Program-made: the position numbers and the translations under genes | Assembly: GCA_018242605.1 (NCBI GenBank) | Contig: JAFEBP010000014.1 | Span: forward strand, 62,001-126,000 | Length of the DNA: 64,000 nucleotides | Reading direction: 5' to 3' | Source: Planctomycetota bacterium | Lineage (GTDB): Bacteria; Planctomycetota; Phycisphaerae; Phycisphaerales; UBA1924 | In this document: positions 36,021 through 43,483 of the stretch, piece by piece | Layout: each line of letters starts with the position of its first letter | Numbering within the stretch: the stretch's first letter is position 1 | The notes under the pieces: model-generated | What the model saw: the letters and a program-made list of their open reading frames with translations, nothing else | What the model was told of the DNA's origin: nothing | The model's database searches: none

Positions 36021-36833
36021 ATGACCACGATTCATCCCACATCAAGCATTTCCTCGCGGTCGCAGTTCGGCGACGGCGTGACGGTCGGGCCCTCCTGCAC
36101 GCTCACCGGAGATGTGCGGCTGGGCGACGGTGTCCGGCTGATCGGCAACGTGCAGTTGCAGGGGCCGATTTCGATCGGGGCGGGGACGCGGGTGTACCCG
36201 TACGCGTGCCTGGGCTTTGATCCGCAGGACTGCAAGTTCACGCCCGGCGACCCGACGGCGGGCGTGGAGATCGGGGCCAACTGCGTGATCCGCGAGTACG
36301 CGACGGTGCACGCGGCGACGCGGGCGGACCGGCCGACGCGGCTGGCCGACGGGGTCTACATGATGGTGAACTCGCACATCGGGCACGATGCGCAGGTGGG
36401 GGCGGGGGCGATGCTGGTAAACGGTTCGAACGTGGGCGGGCACGCGGAGATCGGGGAGAAGGCGACGCTGAGCGGGTGCGCCGGGATTCACCAGTTCAAC
36501 CGGATCGGGCGGCTGGCGTTCGTGAGCGGGGCGGGGTTCATGAGCTGCGAGCTGCCGCCGTTCTGCACGGGCTACGGGCGCAACCAACTGGCGGGGCTCA
36601 ACCTGGTGGGGCTGCGGCGGTCGGGGATCTGCCGGGAGGAGATCGATGCGCTGCGGTCGGCGTTCCGGGCGGCGATGTGGCCGCTGATGATGCGGGCGGA
36701 GCGGCAGGAGATTTTGGACGAGGCGGCGCACGGGAGCGCGCTGGTCGCGGAGTTTGCGTTGTTTGTTTCGAAGGCCAAGCGGCCGCTGTGCGAGGCGGCG
36801 CGGAACGGGGCGGCCGAGGAGCACGCGTTCTAG
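36021..36833 (+). CDS. lpxA: UDP-N-acetylglucosamine acyltransferase LpxA-like
   Basis: This 270-residue protein has a left-handed beta-helix of hexapeptide repeats (GDGVTVGPSCTLTGDVRLGD and onwards) and a C-terminal helical domain with LVGLRRSGICREEIDALRSAF. His122 in NSHIGHDAQVG aligns with the catalytic base His125 of E. coli LpxA. LpxA starts lipid A synthesis by acylating UDP-GlcNAc, which implies an outer membrane with LPS-type lipid. The length is close to the 262 residues of E. coli LpxA. ATG 36021 begins immediately before the first repeat. No other lpx gene is adjacent. Confidence 0.9.
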   Translation: MTTIHPTSSISSRSQFGDGVTVGPSCTLTGDVRLGDGVRLIGNVQLQGPISIGAGTRVYPYACLGFDPQDCKFTPGDPTAGVEIGANCVIREYATVHAATRADRPTRLADGVYMMVNSHIGHDAQVGAGAMLVNGSNVGGHAEIGEKATLSGCAGIHQFNRIGRLAFVSGAGFMSCELPPFCTGYGRNQLAGLNLVGLRRSGICREEIDALRSAFRAAMWPLMMRAERQEILDEAAHGSALVAEFALFVSKAKRPLCEAARNGAAEEHAF

Positions 36834-37519
36834 CCGAAGAGGCCGGGTTGCACGGGCGGGGGCGGGGGCAAGAGGCAGGCGGCGTCGTCGTTGCGGACGT
36901 TGTTGACGTGGGTGCCCACGGGCGAAAGCGTGAGGCGGTCTTCGGGGGCGGGGCGCATGAGTTCCGCGGCGGCTTCGGGCGGGCCGGTGAGCCAGGCGGC
37001 GGCGTCGGCCGCGTCGATCATCACGGGCATGCGGTTGTGGACCGGGGTCATGATGTCGTTGGCGGAGGTGGTGAGGACGGTGAAGGTGAGCAGTTCGCCG
37101 CCGACGGGGTGGGTCCAGCTTTCCCAGAGGCCGGCGAAGAGGAAGACCGGGTCGTGGGCGGGCCTGATGTAGAAGGGCTGCTTCTTCGACGAATCGCCCA
37201 GGGGTTGCCATTCATAGAAGCCGCTGGCGGGGACGATGCAGCGGCGCTGCTTGAAGGCGGCGCGGAAGGCGGGCTGGGTGGCGGCGGTCTCGCTGCGGGC
37301 GTTGATGGTTTTCGCCGCGATCGAATCATCCTTGGAAAAGAAGGGCACGAGCCCCCAGCGGAGCATGGAGAGGGTGCGGTCGTTTTCGACCTGGCGGACG
37401 ACCGGCGCGAACTGCAGCGGGGCCATGTTGTAGCGGGAGGAAAAATCCACGCCCGTCGTGAGGCTGAGCATGGCGTGAATTTCGCGCCATGTGTAGAGGA
37501 TCGTGAAGCGGCCGCACAT
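36830..37519 (-). CDS. yedK: SRAP domain protein (YedK/HMCES family)
   Basis: This 229-residue protein starts MCGRFTILYTWREI. Removal of Met exposes Cys2, which in this family forms a stable cross-link to abasic sites in single-stranded DNA. Other signatures are present: SSRYNMAPLQFAPVV (conserved Asn), RWGLVPFF, INARSETAATQPAF, the Glu in ASGFYEWQ, and PVHNRMPVMI with the conserved His. The protein protects replication forks from abasic damage. The frame extends upstream, but MCGRF fixes the start. Its stop overlaps that of the convergent lpxA. Confidence 0.95.
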   Translation of the reverse strand: MCGRFTILYTWREIHAMLSLTTGVDFSSRYNMAPLQFAPVVRQVENDRTLSMLRWGLVPFFSKDDSIAAKTINARSETAATQPAFRAAFKQRRCIVPASGFYEWQPLGDSSKKQPFYIRPAHDPVFLFAGLWESWTHPVGGELLTFTVLTTSANDIMTPVHNRMPVMIDAADAAAWLTGPPEAAAELMRPAPEDRLTLSPVGTHVNNVRNDDAACLLPPPPPVQPGLFG

Positions 37520-37524
37520 GTGGT

Positions 37525-38211
37525 TTATTGAACGGCGACGATCCGGCGGACCTCGCCGTCCTTGCATTCGACGAGGACTTCGTCGGCCTCGTCCAGGAAG
37601 AGGCCGTGGTCGACGACGCCGCAGGTGCCGTCCAGCTCGGTGGCGAGCTCGCGGGGGTCGCGGTCGGGCATGGTCATGTCGAAGACGACGCCGCCGCCCT
37701 CGGTCTCGAAGACCTTGCCGTCGAAGTCGCGGCGCAGGACGCCGGAGAGGCCGAGGTTGCGCAGGTGCCTGCGGATGCTGGCGATGCCGAAGGGGATGAC
37801 GACGACGGAGAGGAGGGCCTTGGTGCCCAGGCGGTCGCTCACGCGGTCCTCGGTGGTGAGGTAGACGCAGCGGTCGGAGACCTCGGCGACCAGGCGCTGG
37901 CGGGTGATGGCGCCGTGGTGGCCCTTTAGCATGCGGACCTGGTGATCGACTTCGGAGGCGCCGTCGAAGATGTAGTCGACCTGCTCGACGTCGGCGAAGG
38001 GGATGACGCGCAGGCCCAGGTCGGTGGCGAGCTTGTGGGTGGCGAGGCTGGTGGCGACGCAGGCGAGCTCGAGCTTTTCGGCGAGGCAGCGGGCGGCCAG
38101 GGCGCGGGTGGCTCGGTCGGCGAGGATCCCGGTGCCCAGGCCCACGATCATGCCCGAGGCGATGGGTTCGATGGCGGCGAGGGCGAGCGGGTCGGTCTGT
38201 ACGGTCTGCAT
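37525..38211 (-). CDS. rpiA: Ribose-5-phosphate isomerase A
   Basis: This 228-residue enzyme interconverts ribose 5-phosphate and ribulose 5-phosphate. The phosphate loop reads IVGLGTGILADRATRAL. The substrate loop DYIFDGASEVDHQVRMLKGH replaces the usual DGADEI with DGASEV, while keeping the Lys and following Gly. The C-terminal part has GVLRRDFDGKVFETEGGGVV and ELDGTCGVVDHGLF, matching the metal or structural loops of RpiA. The departures from consensus are conservative. It lies between yedK and the aldehyde dehydrogenase on the same strand with short gaps, so the three may be co-transcribed. Confidence 0.9.
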   Translation of the reverse strand: MQTVQTDPLALAAIEPIASGMIVGLGTGILADRATRALAARCLAEKLELACVATSLATHKLATDLGLRVIPFADVEQVDYIFDGASEVDHQVRMLKGHHGAITRQRLVAEVSDRCVYLTTEDRVSDRLGTKALLSVVVIPFGIASIRRHLRNLGLSGVLRRDFDGKVFETEGGGVVFDMTMPDRDPRELATELDGTCGVVDHGLFLDEADEVLVECKDGEVRRIVAVQ

Positions 38212-38215
38212 GGTG

Positions 38216-39751
38216 TTACTCGAAACGGATTCCCTGGGCGAGTTTCAACTCGGTTCCGTAGTTGATGGTACACGTCTGGCGGCGCATGTACGCCTTCCAC
38301 GAATCGCTGCCGGATTCGCGGCCGCCGCCGGTCTCCTTCTCGCCGCCGAAGGCCCCGCCGATCTCCGCGCCGCTGGTGCCGATGTTGACGTTGGCGATGC
38401 CGCAGTCCGAGCCCGAGGGAGAGAGGAAGGCCTCGGCGGAGCGGAGGCTGTCGGTGAAGATCGCGGAGGAGAGGCCCTGGGCGACGCTGTTGTTCATGGC
38501 GATCGCCTCGGCGACGGTCTTGAACGTGAAGACATAAAGGATGGGGGCGAAGGTCTCCTCGTCGGAGATAGGCAGGCGGTTGTTCGCGGGGGCGCGGACG
38601 ATGGCGGGCTTGACGTAGTGGCCGCCGGCGATCGGGGCGGGGAGGGCTGATTTGGGGATGGCGTCGCCGCCGCAGACGAGCGTGCCGCCCTGCTGCACCG
38701 CCGCGGCGATGGCGTGCTTGAATCCGTCGACGGCCTTGGCGTTCACGAGTGGGCCGACGAGGGTGCCATCGGCGAGCGGGTCGCCGATGCGGATGGTTTC
38801 GTACGCGCGCTTGAGGCGGGCGACGACATCATCGGCGATGGACTCGTGGACGATGAGGCGGCGGGTGGTGGTGCAGCGCTGGCCGGCGGTGCCGACGGCG
38901 GCGAAGACCACGGCGGGGATGGTGAGGTTGAGGTCGGCGGAGCGGTCGATGATGACGGCGTTGTTGCCGCCGAGTTCCAGGAGGCAGCGGCCCATGCGGT
39001 CGGCCACGACCTGTCCGACGCGGCGGCCCATGCGGCAGGAGCCGGTGGCGGAGATGAGTGGGAGGCGCTTGTCGGCGACGAGGCGCTCGCCCACGACGGG
39101 GTCGGTGCCGATGACGAGGCGGAAGACGCCGGGGAAGCCCATGGAGGCGGCGACGCGCTCGGCGATGGCGTTGCTGGCGATGGCGGTGAGGGGGGCCAGG
39201 AGGCTGGGCTTCCAGACGACGGTGTCGCCGCACGCCGCGGCGAGCATGGCGTTCCAGGCCCAGACGGCGTTGGGGAAGTTGAAGGCGGAGATGACGCCGA
39301 TGGGGCCCAGGGGCAACCACTGCTCGAACATGCGGTGGTTGGGGCGCTCGCTGGGCATGGTCATGCCGTACAACTGGCGGGAGAGGCCGACGGCGAAGTC
39401 GGCGATGTCGATGGTTTCCTGGACTTCACCCAGGCCTTCCTGGCGGATCTTGCCGACTTCCAGCGAGACCAGTTCACCCAGGGGTTCCTTGAACTTTCGG
39501 AACTCATCGCCGATGGCGCGGACGACCAGGCCGCGCTGGGGGGCGGGGATGGAGCGCCAGGTCTTGAAGACTTCGCAGGCCCCTGCGACCTCGCGTTCAT
39601 AGATGGATTCATCATCAAGGCGGACCGAGGCGATGGGCTGGTCGGTGCCGGGGCTGCGGACCAGCACGTGGCCCGGCTCCGCCGCGGCGGCGTTGAGATT
39701 GACGCGGGGGTTCTTGTCGAGTCCGAGTGCGGAGAGGCAGGTGTGGGGCAT
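38216..39751 (-). CDS. ALDH7-type aldehyde dehydrogenase (aminoadipate-semialdehyde type)
   Basis: This 511-residue NAD(P)-dependent aldehyde dehydrogenase resembles the ALDH7/antiquitin group that oxidises alpha-aminoadipic semialdehyde to alpha-aminoadipate. The catalytic Glu is in LLELGGNNAVII and the catalytic Cys in GTAGQRCTTTRR. ISAFNFPNAVWAWN and the C-terminal NIGTSGAEIGGAFGGEKETG are typical of this group. Usually the enzyme is part of lysine degradation. Its product is the substrate entering the LysW pathway encoded ~9 kb away, though there is no direct link between the loci. It ends a few bases before rpiA. Confidence 0.88.
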   Translation of the reverse strand: MPHTCLSALGLDKNPRVNLNAAAAEPGHVLVRSPGTDQPIASVRLDDESIYEREVAGACEVFKTWRSIPAPQRGLVVRAIGDEFRKFKEPLGELVSLEVGKIRQEGLGEVQETIDIADFAVGLSRQLYGMTMPSERPNHRMFEQWLPLGPIGVISAFNFPNAVWAWNAMLAAACGDTVVWKPSLLAPLTAIASNAIAERVAASMGFPGVFRLVIGTDPVVGERLVADKRLPLISATGSCRMGRRVGQVVADRMGRCLLELGGNNAVIIDRSADLNLTIPAVVFAAVGTAGQRCTTTRRLIVHESIADDVVARLKRAYETIRIGDPLADGTLVGPLVNAKAVDGFKHAIAAAVQQGGTLVCGGDAIPKSALPAPIAGGHYVKPAIVRAPANNRLPISDEETFAPILYVFTFKTVAEAIAMNNSVAQGLSSAIFTDSLRSAEAFLSPSGSDCGIANVNIGTSGAEIGGAFGGEKETGGGRESGSDSWKAYMRRQTCTINYGTELKLAQGIRFE

Positions 39752-41120
39752 GGGGAGGGAGTTTAGGGGCCAGGGGAAATTGGGAAATTGGGAAATGAGG
39801 AAATGGGGAAATGAAGAGTGGTGGTGGCGGGCGGGCAGGGCGGGGTGCGTGTGCGGATGAACTTTTGGTGGCGTGTGCGCGGTGCGCGGAGAGGAGTTAT
39901 TGGGACATTGGGAGTTGTCGGGGGCCGCGTGGGGCGGTGCGGGGGCGGGCTGAAGTGGCGGGCGGGAGGAGTTGAAGATGTTGGTGTGCGGATGAAGTTT
40001 TGGTGGCGTGCACGGGGACCGCAGCGCTTGGGCATGTCGACTTCAGATGGCGGCGGATGGGGTGTGGCGCAGTTGGGTGCGGATGAAGTTTTGGAGGCGT
40101 GTGCGCGCCGCGAGGAGGAAGGTTATTGGGACATTCGGAGTGGTCGGGGGCCGCGTGGGGCGGTGCGGGGGCGGGATTGAAGAGGTGGGCGAGAGCGGTT
40201 GAAGATGTGATGTGCGGATGGAGTTTTGGTGGCGGCGGGCGACATGGGGAAAGGGGGAAATAGGGAAATAGGGAAATGAAGAGTGCAGGCTGCGTGCGTT
40301 CATTGCGTGGGCGGATGAAGTTCTGGTGGCGTGCACGGGACGCGCAGCGGTTGGGCAGGTCGTGTTCGGATGGCGGCGGATGGGGCGGGGTGCTGCCTGG
40401 TGCGGATGAAGTTTTGGTGGCGGCGGGCGACATGGGGAAAGGGGGAGATGGGGAAATAGGGACATGAAGAGTTGTGGCGGCGTGCGTTGAGGGGCTGCGG
40501 TGCGTGGCGGCTTGAGCGATGAACTTTTGGTCGTGGGCGCGGCGGGGGTGGGGACCGGCGCGGGCGGGGAGGCTGTGCGGAGTGTTCTGTTAGATTGTCA
40601 AAGAACAACGGCCGCACGTGATTTGGCGGGCGGCTGAGGGGTGATACGCCGGGTGCGGCTGGAGTTGCGGGGAATTTGGCGGGAGTGCGCGAGGTGTGCG
40701 CACAGCGGCGGGAGGTGATGGACGATTGCGAGCTGCGTTCGCGCATGCAGCGTCAAGCCGTTGGAGCGTCGTGTATCCCGAACTCGATGGCGACGGCATG
40801 TGCGGGTGGTGATTCGCGGTGCCGGAGAATACCCGAATGAACTGGCGGTTGCGTGGAGAGTTCCCCTATAATTGCCGGTAGAGCGGACTCGCCATGAACG
40901 CGACGCCTCGGCATTCCGGCAGTTCTTGCGAAGGCAGGCTGATGACTGCCCGTTGCGAGCGGGCTGGATGTGAGGCGGGGTTCAGTTCTCAACTTCAATC
41001 GGTGGACTTGCGAGGCGGCGTTTCGCGACGTTGCGGAGTGTTCGCTCGCATCAACTCGCGCCGCAGCCTTGGCGGCGGATGGGTGATTTTCTTCACATTT
41101 CAACAACACGGGGATGCACT
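39752..41120. repeat. Non-coding repeat-rich region
   Basis: This ~1.4-kb stretch has no gene that I can support. It starts with short GGGAAAT-like tandem repeats (39770-39820, again near 40240-40285 and 40435-40465). Between 39851 and 40535 a degenerate 23-base element, GTGCGGATGAAGTTTTGGTG followed by GCG, recurs seven times in one orientation (39851, 39986, 40077, 40212, 40309, 40400, and a shorter copy at 40514). Parts of the array repeat with a 226-base period. Frames open on the minus strand give only proline- and histidine-rich low-complexity sequence and differ between copies. The end (40664-40717) is duplicated after the next gene. Confidence 0.8.
40664..40717 (+). repeat. 54-bp direct repeat, left copy
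   Basis: This copy matches 42380-42433 at 51 of 54 bases. The two lie in the same orientation on either side of the HAF-repeat dockerin gene, about 1.7 kb apart. Sequence just before this copy (TTGGCGGGCGGCTGA) resembles the 3' end of a dockerin gene. Confidence 0.8.
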
Positions 41121-42353
41121 ATGAGGACTCAGACACTATCGCTACAGATTTGCCTGGTCGCGGCGCTCGGTGCGTCTTGCCTGGGGCAAGAGCGTCGGCT
41201 GTACATCACGGGGCTTCCGGCGGGATTCAATGACGGCCGCGTGCTGGGGTTGTCACGTGACGGATCGGTCGCGGTGGGGAACATGTCGGGGAACAATGCT
41301 CTGCTGCGCGGGTTCAAGTGGAGCGTGGCGACGGGACGCGTGGACATCGTTGATCCGGCCCTGGGGTCACGAACGGAGTTGACCGATGTTTCTGATGATG
41401 GACTGAGCTTGGTTGGGGCCCACTGCAACAACAGCTATGGATCAGACCGCCGAGTGATGTTCAGTAGATCGGGCGCGCCCTATCAGAACCTGCCAATTCT
41501 TGAACCATACTCGCGGGGACATTCCGACGCGTACATTAGTGGCGATGCGACGATTGTGTCCGGCACATGCCTCTCCGCAACGTTGTACGGGCAGGCGTTC
41601 ATCTGGACTGCCGCAACGGGGATCAGAGGTCTGGGCTTTGCACGCCCGGGGGATAGTCGAAGCCAGGTGCTGGGAATGAGCCGCGATGGATCAACAATCG
41701 TGGGTAGTTCGGAGAGCATTTCGCAAGGTACGGGCACCGGGTTCATCTGGACTGAAAAGACGGGGATGCGGGCCGTGATCGGTCTGAACGGAGACACGGA
41801 CTGTCATTGCCGCGGAGCCAACATCGACGGCAGCGTCGTCGTTGGCGACACATCCGCTAACGCGACCCTCTGGGATGCTGACCGCGTGGCCCATGATCTC
41901 GGCAACCTCCCGGGCAGGCTGGTGGGTTATGCCTACGCCGTATCTGGGGATGGCAAAATTGTCGTTGGCACGTCGATCAAAACCACGCCCATCGGTTTCA
42001 TTTGGACCGCAGAATCCGGGATGCGAGCCGCATCGGATGTCCTCATCGAGCGCGGCGTGGTGATTCCCAGCGGCTTTTCGATTCTGTATTGCTACGCGAT
42101 TTCCGGAGATGGCTCGACCATTGCCGGCTCGGGGCGCGGCACCAACGGCATTTGGCAGGGCTTCGTGGCGTACATGGGAAAGCCCTGCCCGGCGGACTTC
42201 AATGAGGACGGCGGTGTTGATGGCGGCGACGTGCAGGCGTTCCTGCGGTCCTGGGAGAGCGGGGATCCGCACGCGGACGTGAACTACGACGGTGGAGTGG
42301 ATGGTGAGGACATGGGCGTGTTTTTCAGCTCTTGGGAGGCTGGCGGATGTTGA
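41121..42353 (+). CDS. Secreted HAF-repeat protein with dockerin
   Basis: This 410-residue secreted protein has a signal peptide (MRTQTLSLQICLVAALGASC, cut near LGQ). The body consists of HAF-type repeats: units with DGS-x-VG and a GFIWT- or FKWSV-like strand followed by TGM (for example RDGSTIVGSSESI and GFIWTEKTGMR), about six copies. The repeats probably form a beta-propeller. The end is a dockerin pair (DFNEDGGVDGGDVQAFL, DVNYDGGVDGEDMGVFF) and WEAGGC. No enzyme motif is present. Base composition is less GC-rich than its neighbours and the gene is flanked by direct repeats, which may reflect transfer or duplication. Confidence 0.85.
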   Translation: MRTQTLSLQICLVAALGASCLGQERRLYITGLPAGFNDGRVLGLSRDGSVAVGNMSGNNALLRGFKWSVATGRVDIVDPALGSRTELTDVSDDGLSLVGAHCNNSYGSDRRVMFSRSGAPYQNLPILEPYSRGHSDAYISGDATIVSGTCLSATLYGQAFIWTAATGIRGLGFARPGDSRSQVLGMSRDGSTIVGSSESISQGTGTGFIWTEKTGMRAVIGLNGDTDCHCRGANIDGSVVVGDTSANATLWDADRVAHDLGNLPGRLVGYAYAVSGDGKIVVGTSIKTTPIGFIWTAESGMRAASDVLIERGVVIPSGFSILYCYAISGDGSTIAGSGRGTNGIWQGFVAYMGKPCPADFNEDGGVDGGDVQAFLRSWESGDPHADVNYDGGVDGEDMGVFFSSWEAGGC

Positions 42354-42379
42354 GGGGCTGAAACGCCGGGGCGTTTGAA

Positions 42380-42433
42380 GTTGCGGGGAACTTGGCGGGA
42401 GTGCGCGAGGTGTGCGTACAGCGGCGGGAAGTG
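42380..42433 (+). repeat. 54-bp direct repeat, right copy
   Basis: This is the partner of the repeat at 40664-40717, with three mismatches. It begins 26 bases after the stop codon of the HAF-repeat gene, and weaker similarity runs back to that stop. Confidence 0.8.
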
Positions 42434-42529
42434 GGTGCGAAATGCCAGTGGCGGAGGAGAGGGCGGTGGGGCCGTCGTGGATGGGTCAGGTCAGATTTGA
42501 AATTTGAGAGGTTGGAGAAGAGGGAGAGG

Positions 42530-42620
42530 CCAGAGGCCAGAGTCCAGAGTCCAGAGTCCAGAGTCCAGATTCCAGAGGCCAGAAGCCAGAGTCCAAATTC
42601 CAAAGTCCAGATTCCAGAGG
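42530..42620 (+). repeat. Heptanucleotide tandem repeat (CCAGAGT-type)
   Basis: About thirteen tandem copies of a 7-base unit are present. CCAGAGT dominates, with variants CCAGATT, CCAGAGG, CCAAATT and CCAAAGT. The array lies in non-coding DNA and probably varies in copy number through slippage. Confidence 0.9.
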
Positions 42621-43003
42621 TCGGGCGGAGGGAATCGGGATTCGGGATTCGGGAAGAGGGAAGAAAGGAAGAGAAGATGGAATGCAGGTGATCGGGGAGG
42701 GCGGGGCAGGTCGGGGGTGGGTTGGTGGTTGGGGTGGTTAGGGCGCCCCGTTGGGGCTTGGACGTTGCGCGGCATTCAACCCAGGGCTGCGCCCTGGGCA
42801 AGGGATAGGGCGCACCGTTGGTGCTCAGGAGGCTGGAGGCTGCGCTCCGGCAAGGGCTGGGGCGCAGCGGTGGTTCTCAGGAGGCCGGGGGCTGCGCTCG
42901 GGCAAGGGCTGGGGGGCACCGTTGGTGCTCGGGAGGCCGGGGGCTGCGCCCGGGCAAGGCCGTGTACTGGCGATGGAAGTGAAAGGCTGAAGCCGAAGGG
43001 AGA

Positions 43004-43114
43004 AGCCCGTTGAAACGGGCTGGGGCGGGGAAGGCAGGAATCTGTGGGGGTTCGTTCTCGTTCACCACCGCTGAAGCGGTGGCCTACAAGCGGGCAAGGC
43101 CGCTGAAGCGGCCT
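43004..43114. repeat. Three palindromes with constant TGAA loop
   Basis: Three perfect 7-bp hairpins share the loop TGAA but have different stems: AGCCCGT/ACGGGCT (43004), CCACCGC/GCGGTGG (43065) and AGGCCGC/GCGGCCT (43097). Just upstream (42740-42960) are palindromes with GTT and TGC loops, such as GCACC-GTT-GGTGC and CCCAGGGC-TGC-GCCCTGGG. Different stems with the same loop suggest selection for the folded form. Confidence 0.8.
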
Positions 43115-43483
43115 GAAAGACGGCGCTCTGTTGTTCGTGAACCGCATCGCCCGTTGGGGCCCAGGAGTCGCGGGATGGGAGTGCGGCGTGATTCTTGAGC
43201 CGGATGGGTTGCGGTGAGGACCGGTGATCGCGCGGTGTGATCGTGGGTGTTGGATCAGATCGGCCAATCGAGTTTCGCATTCAGAGTTGCGGTGAGGGGC
43301 TCACGGATTGAGTGCGAGGCGGGGATGTTGGCGGGATCGCGAGGGGTCCGAGTATTCTGCGGGGTGGGCGAGGGTTGCGAAGCGATTAGCCGGGCGGGGC
43401 GGTCTCGCCGCACTGGAGTGTGAGCCCGGTTGTTGCGGCTCGAACACCAAGCACTCACCCATTGACTTTGAAGGAGTCTTCTC

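Larger units (their letters stand above)
42354..43483. repeat. Non-coding region with three kinds of repeat
   Basis: This 1.1-kb gene-free stretch contains the right copy of the 54-bp repeat (42380-42433), about thirteen tandem 7-base units of CCAGAGT type (42530-42620), a few ATTCGGG heptamers (42632-42655), then repeated palindromes (42740-43170). Frames are open through the heptamers in every register, as expected of a repeat whose length is not a multiple of three, so I do not call a gene. The promoter of the S74-domain gene should lie near its end. Confidence 0.75.

Noticed and set aside
39851..40535. Possible CRISPR array
   Set aside because: Spacing is irregular (about 90-135 bases), the repeats are degenerate, the intervals between them are themselves repeated, and no cas genes are present.
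39763..40746. Several minus-strand frames with RHQNFIRT- and PPKLHPH-like repeats
   Set aside because: They arise from the 23-bp DNA element read in different frames. Frame is not kept between copies and no start or ribosome site is convincing.
42491..43013. Frames through the heptamer repeat giving PESRVQ-like periodic peptides
   Set aside because: All registers are open because of the 7-base period. There is no start signal and no continuation into a protein-like sequence.
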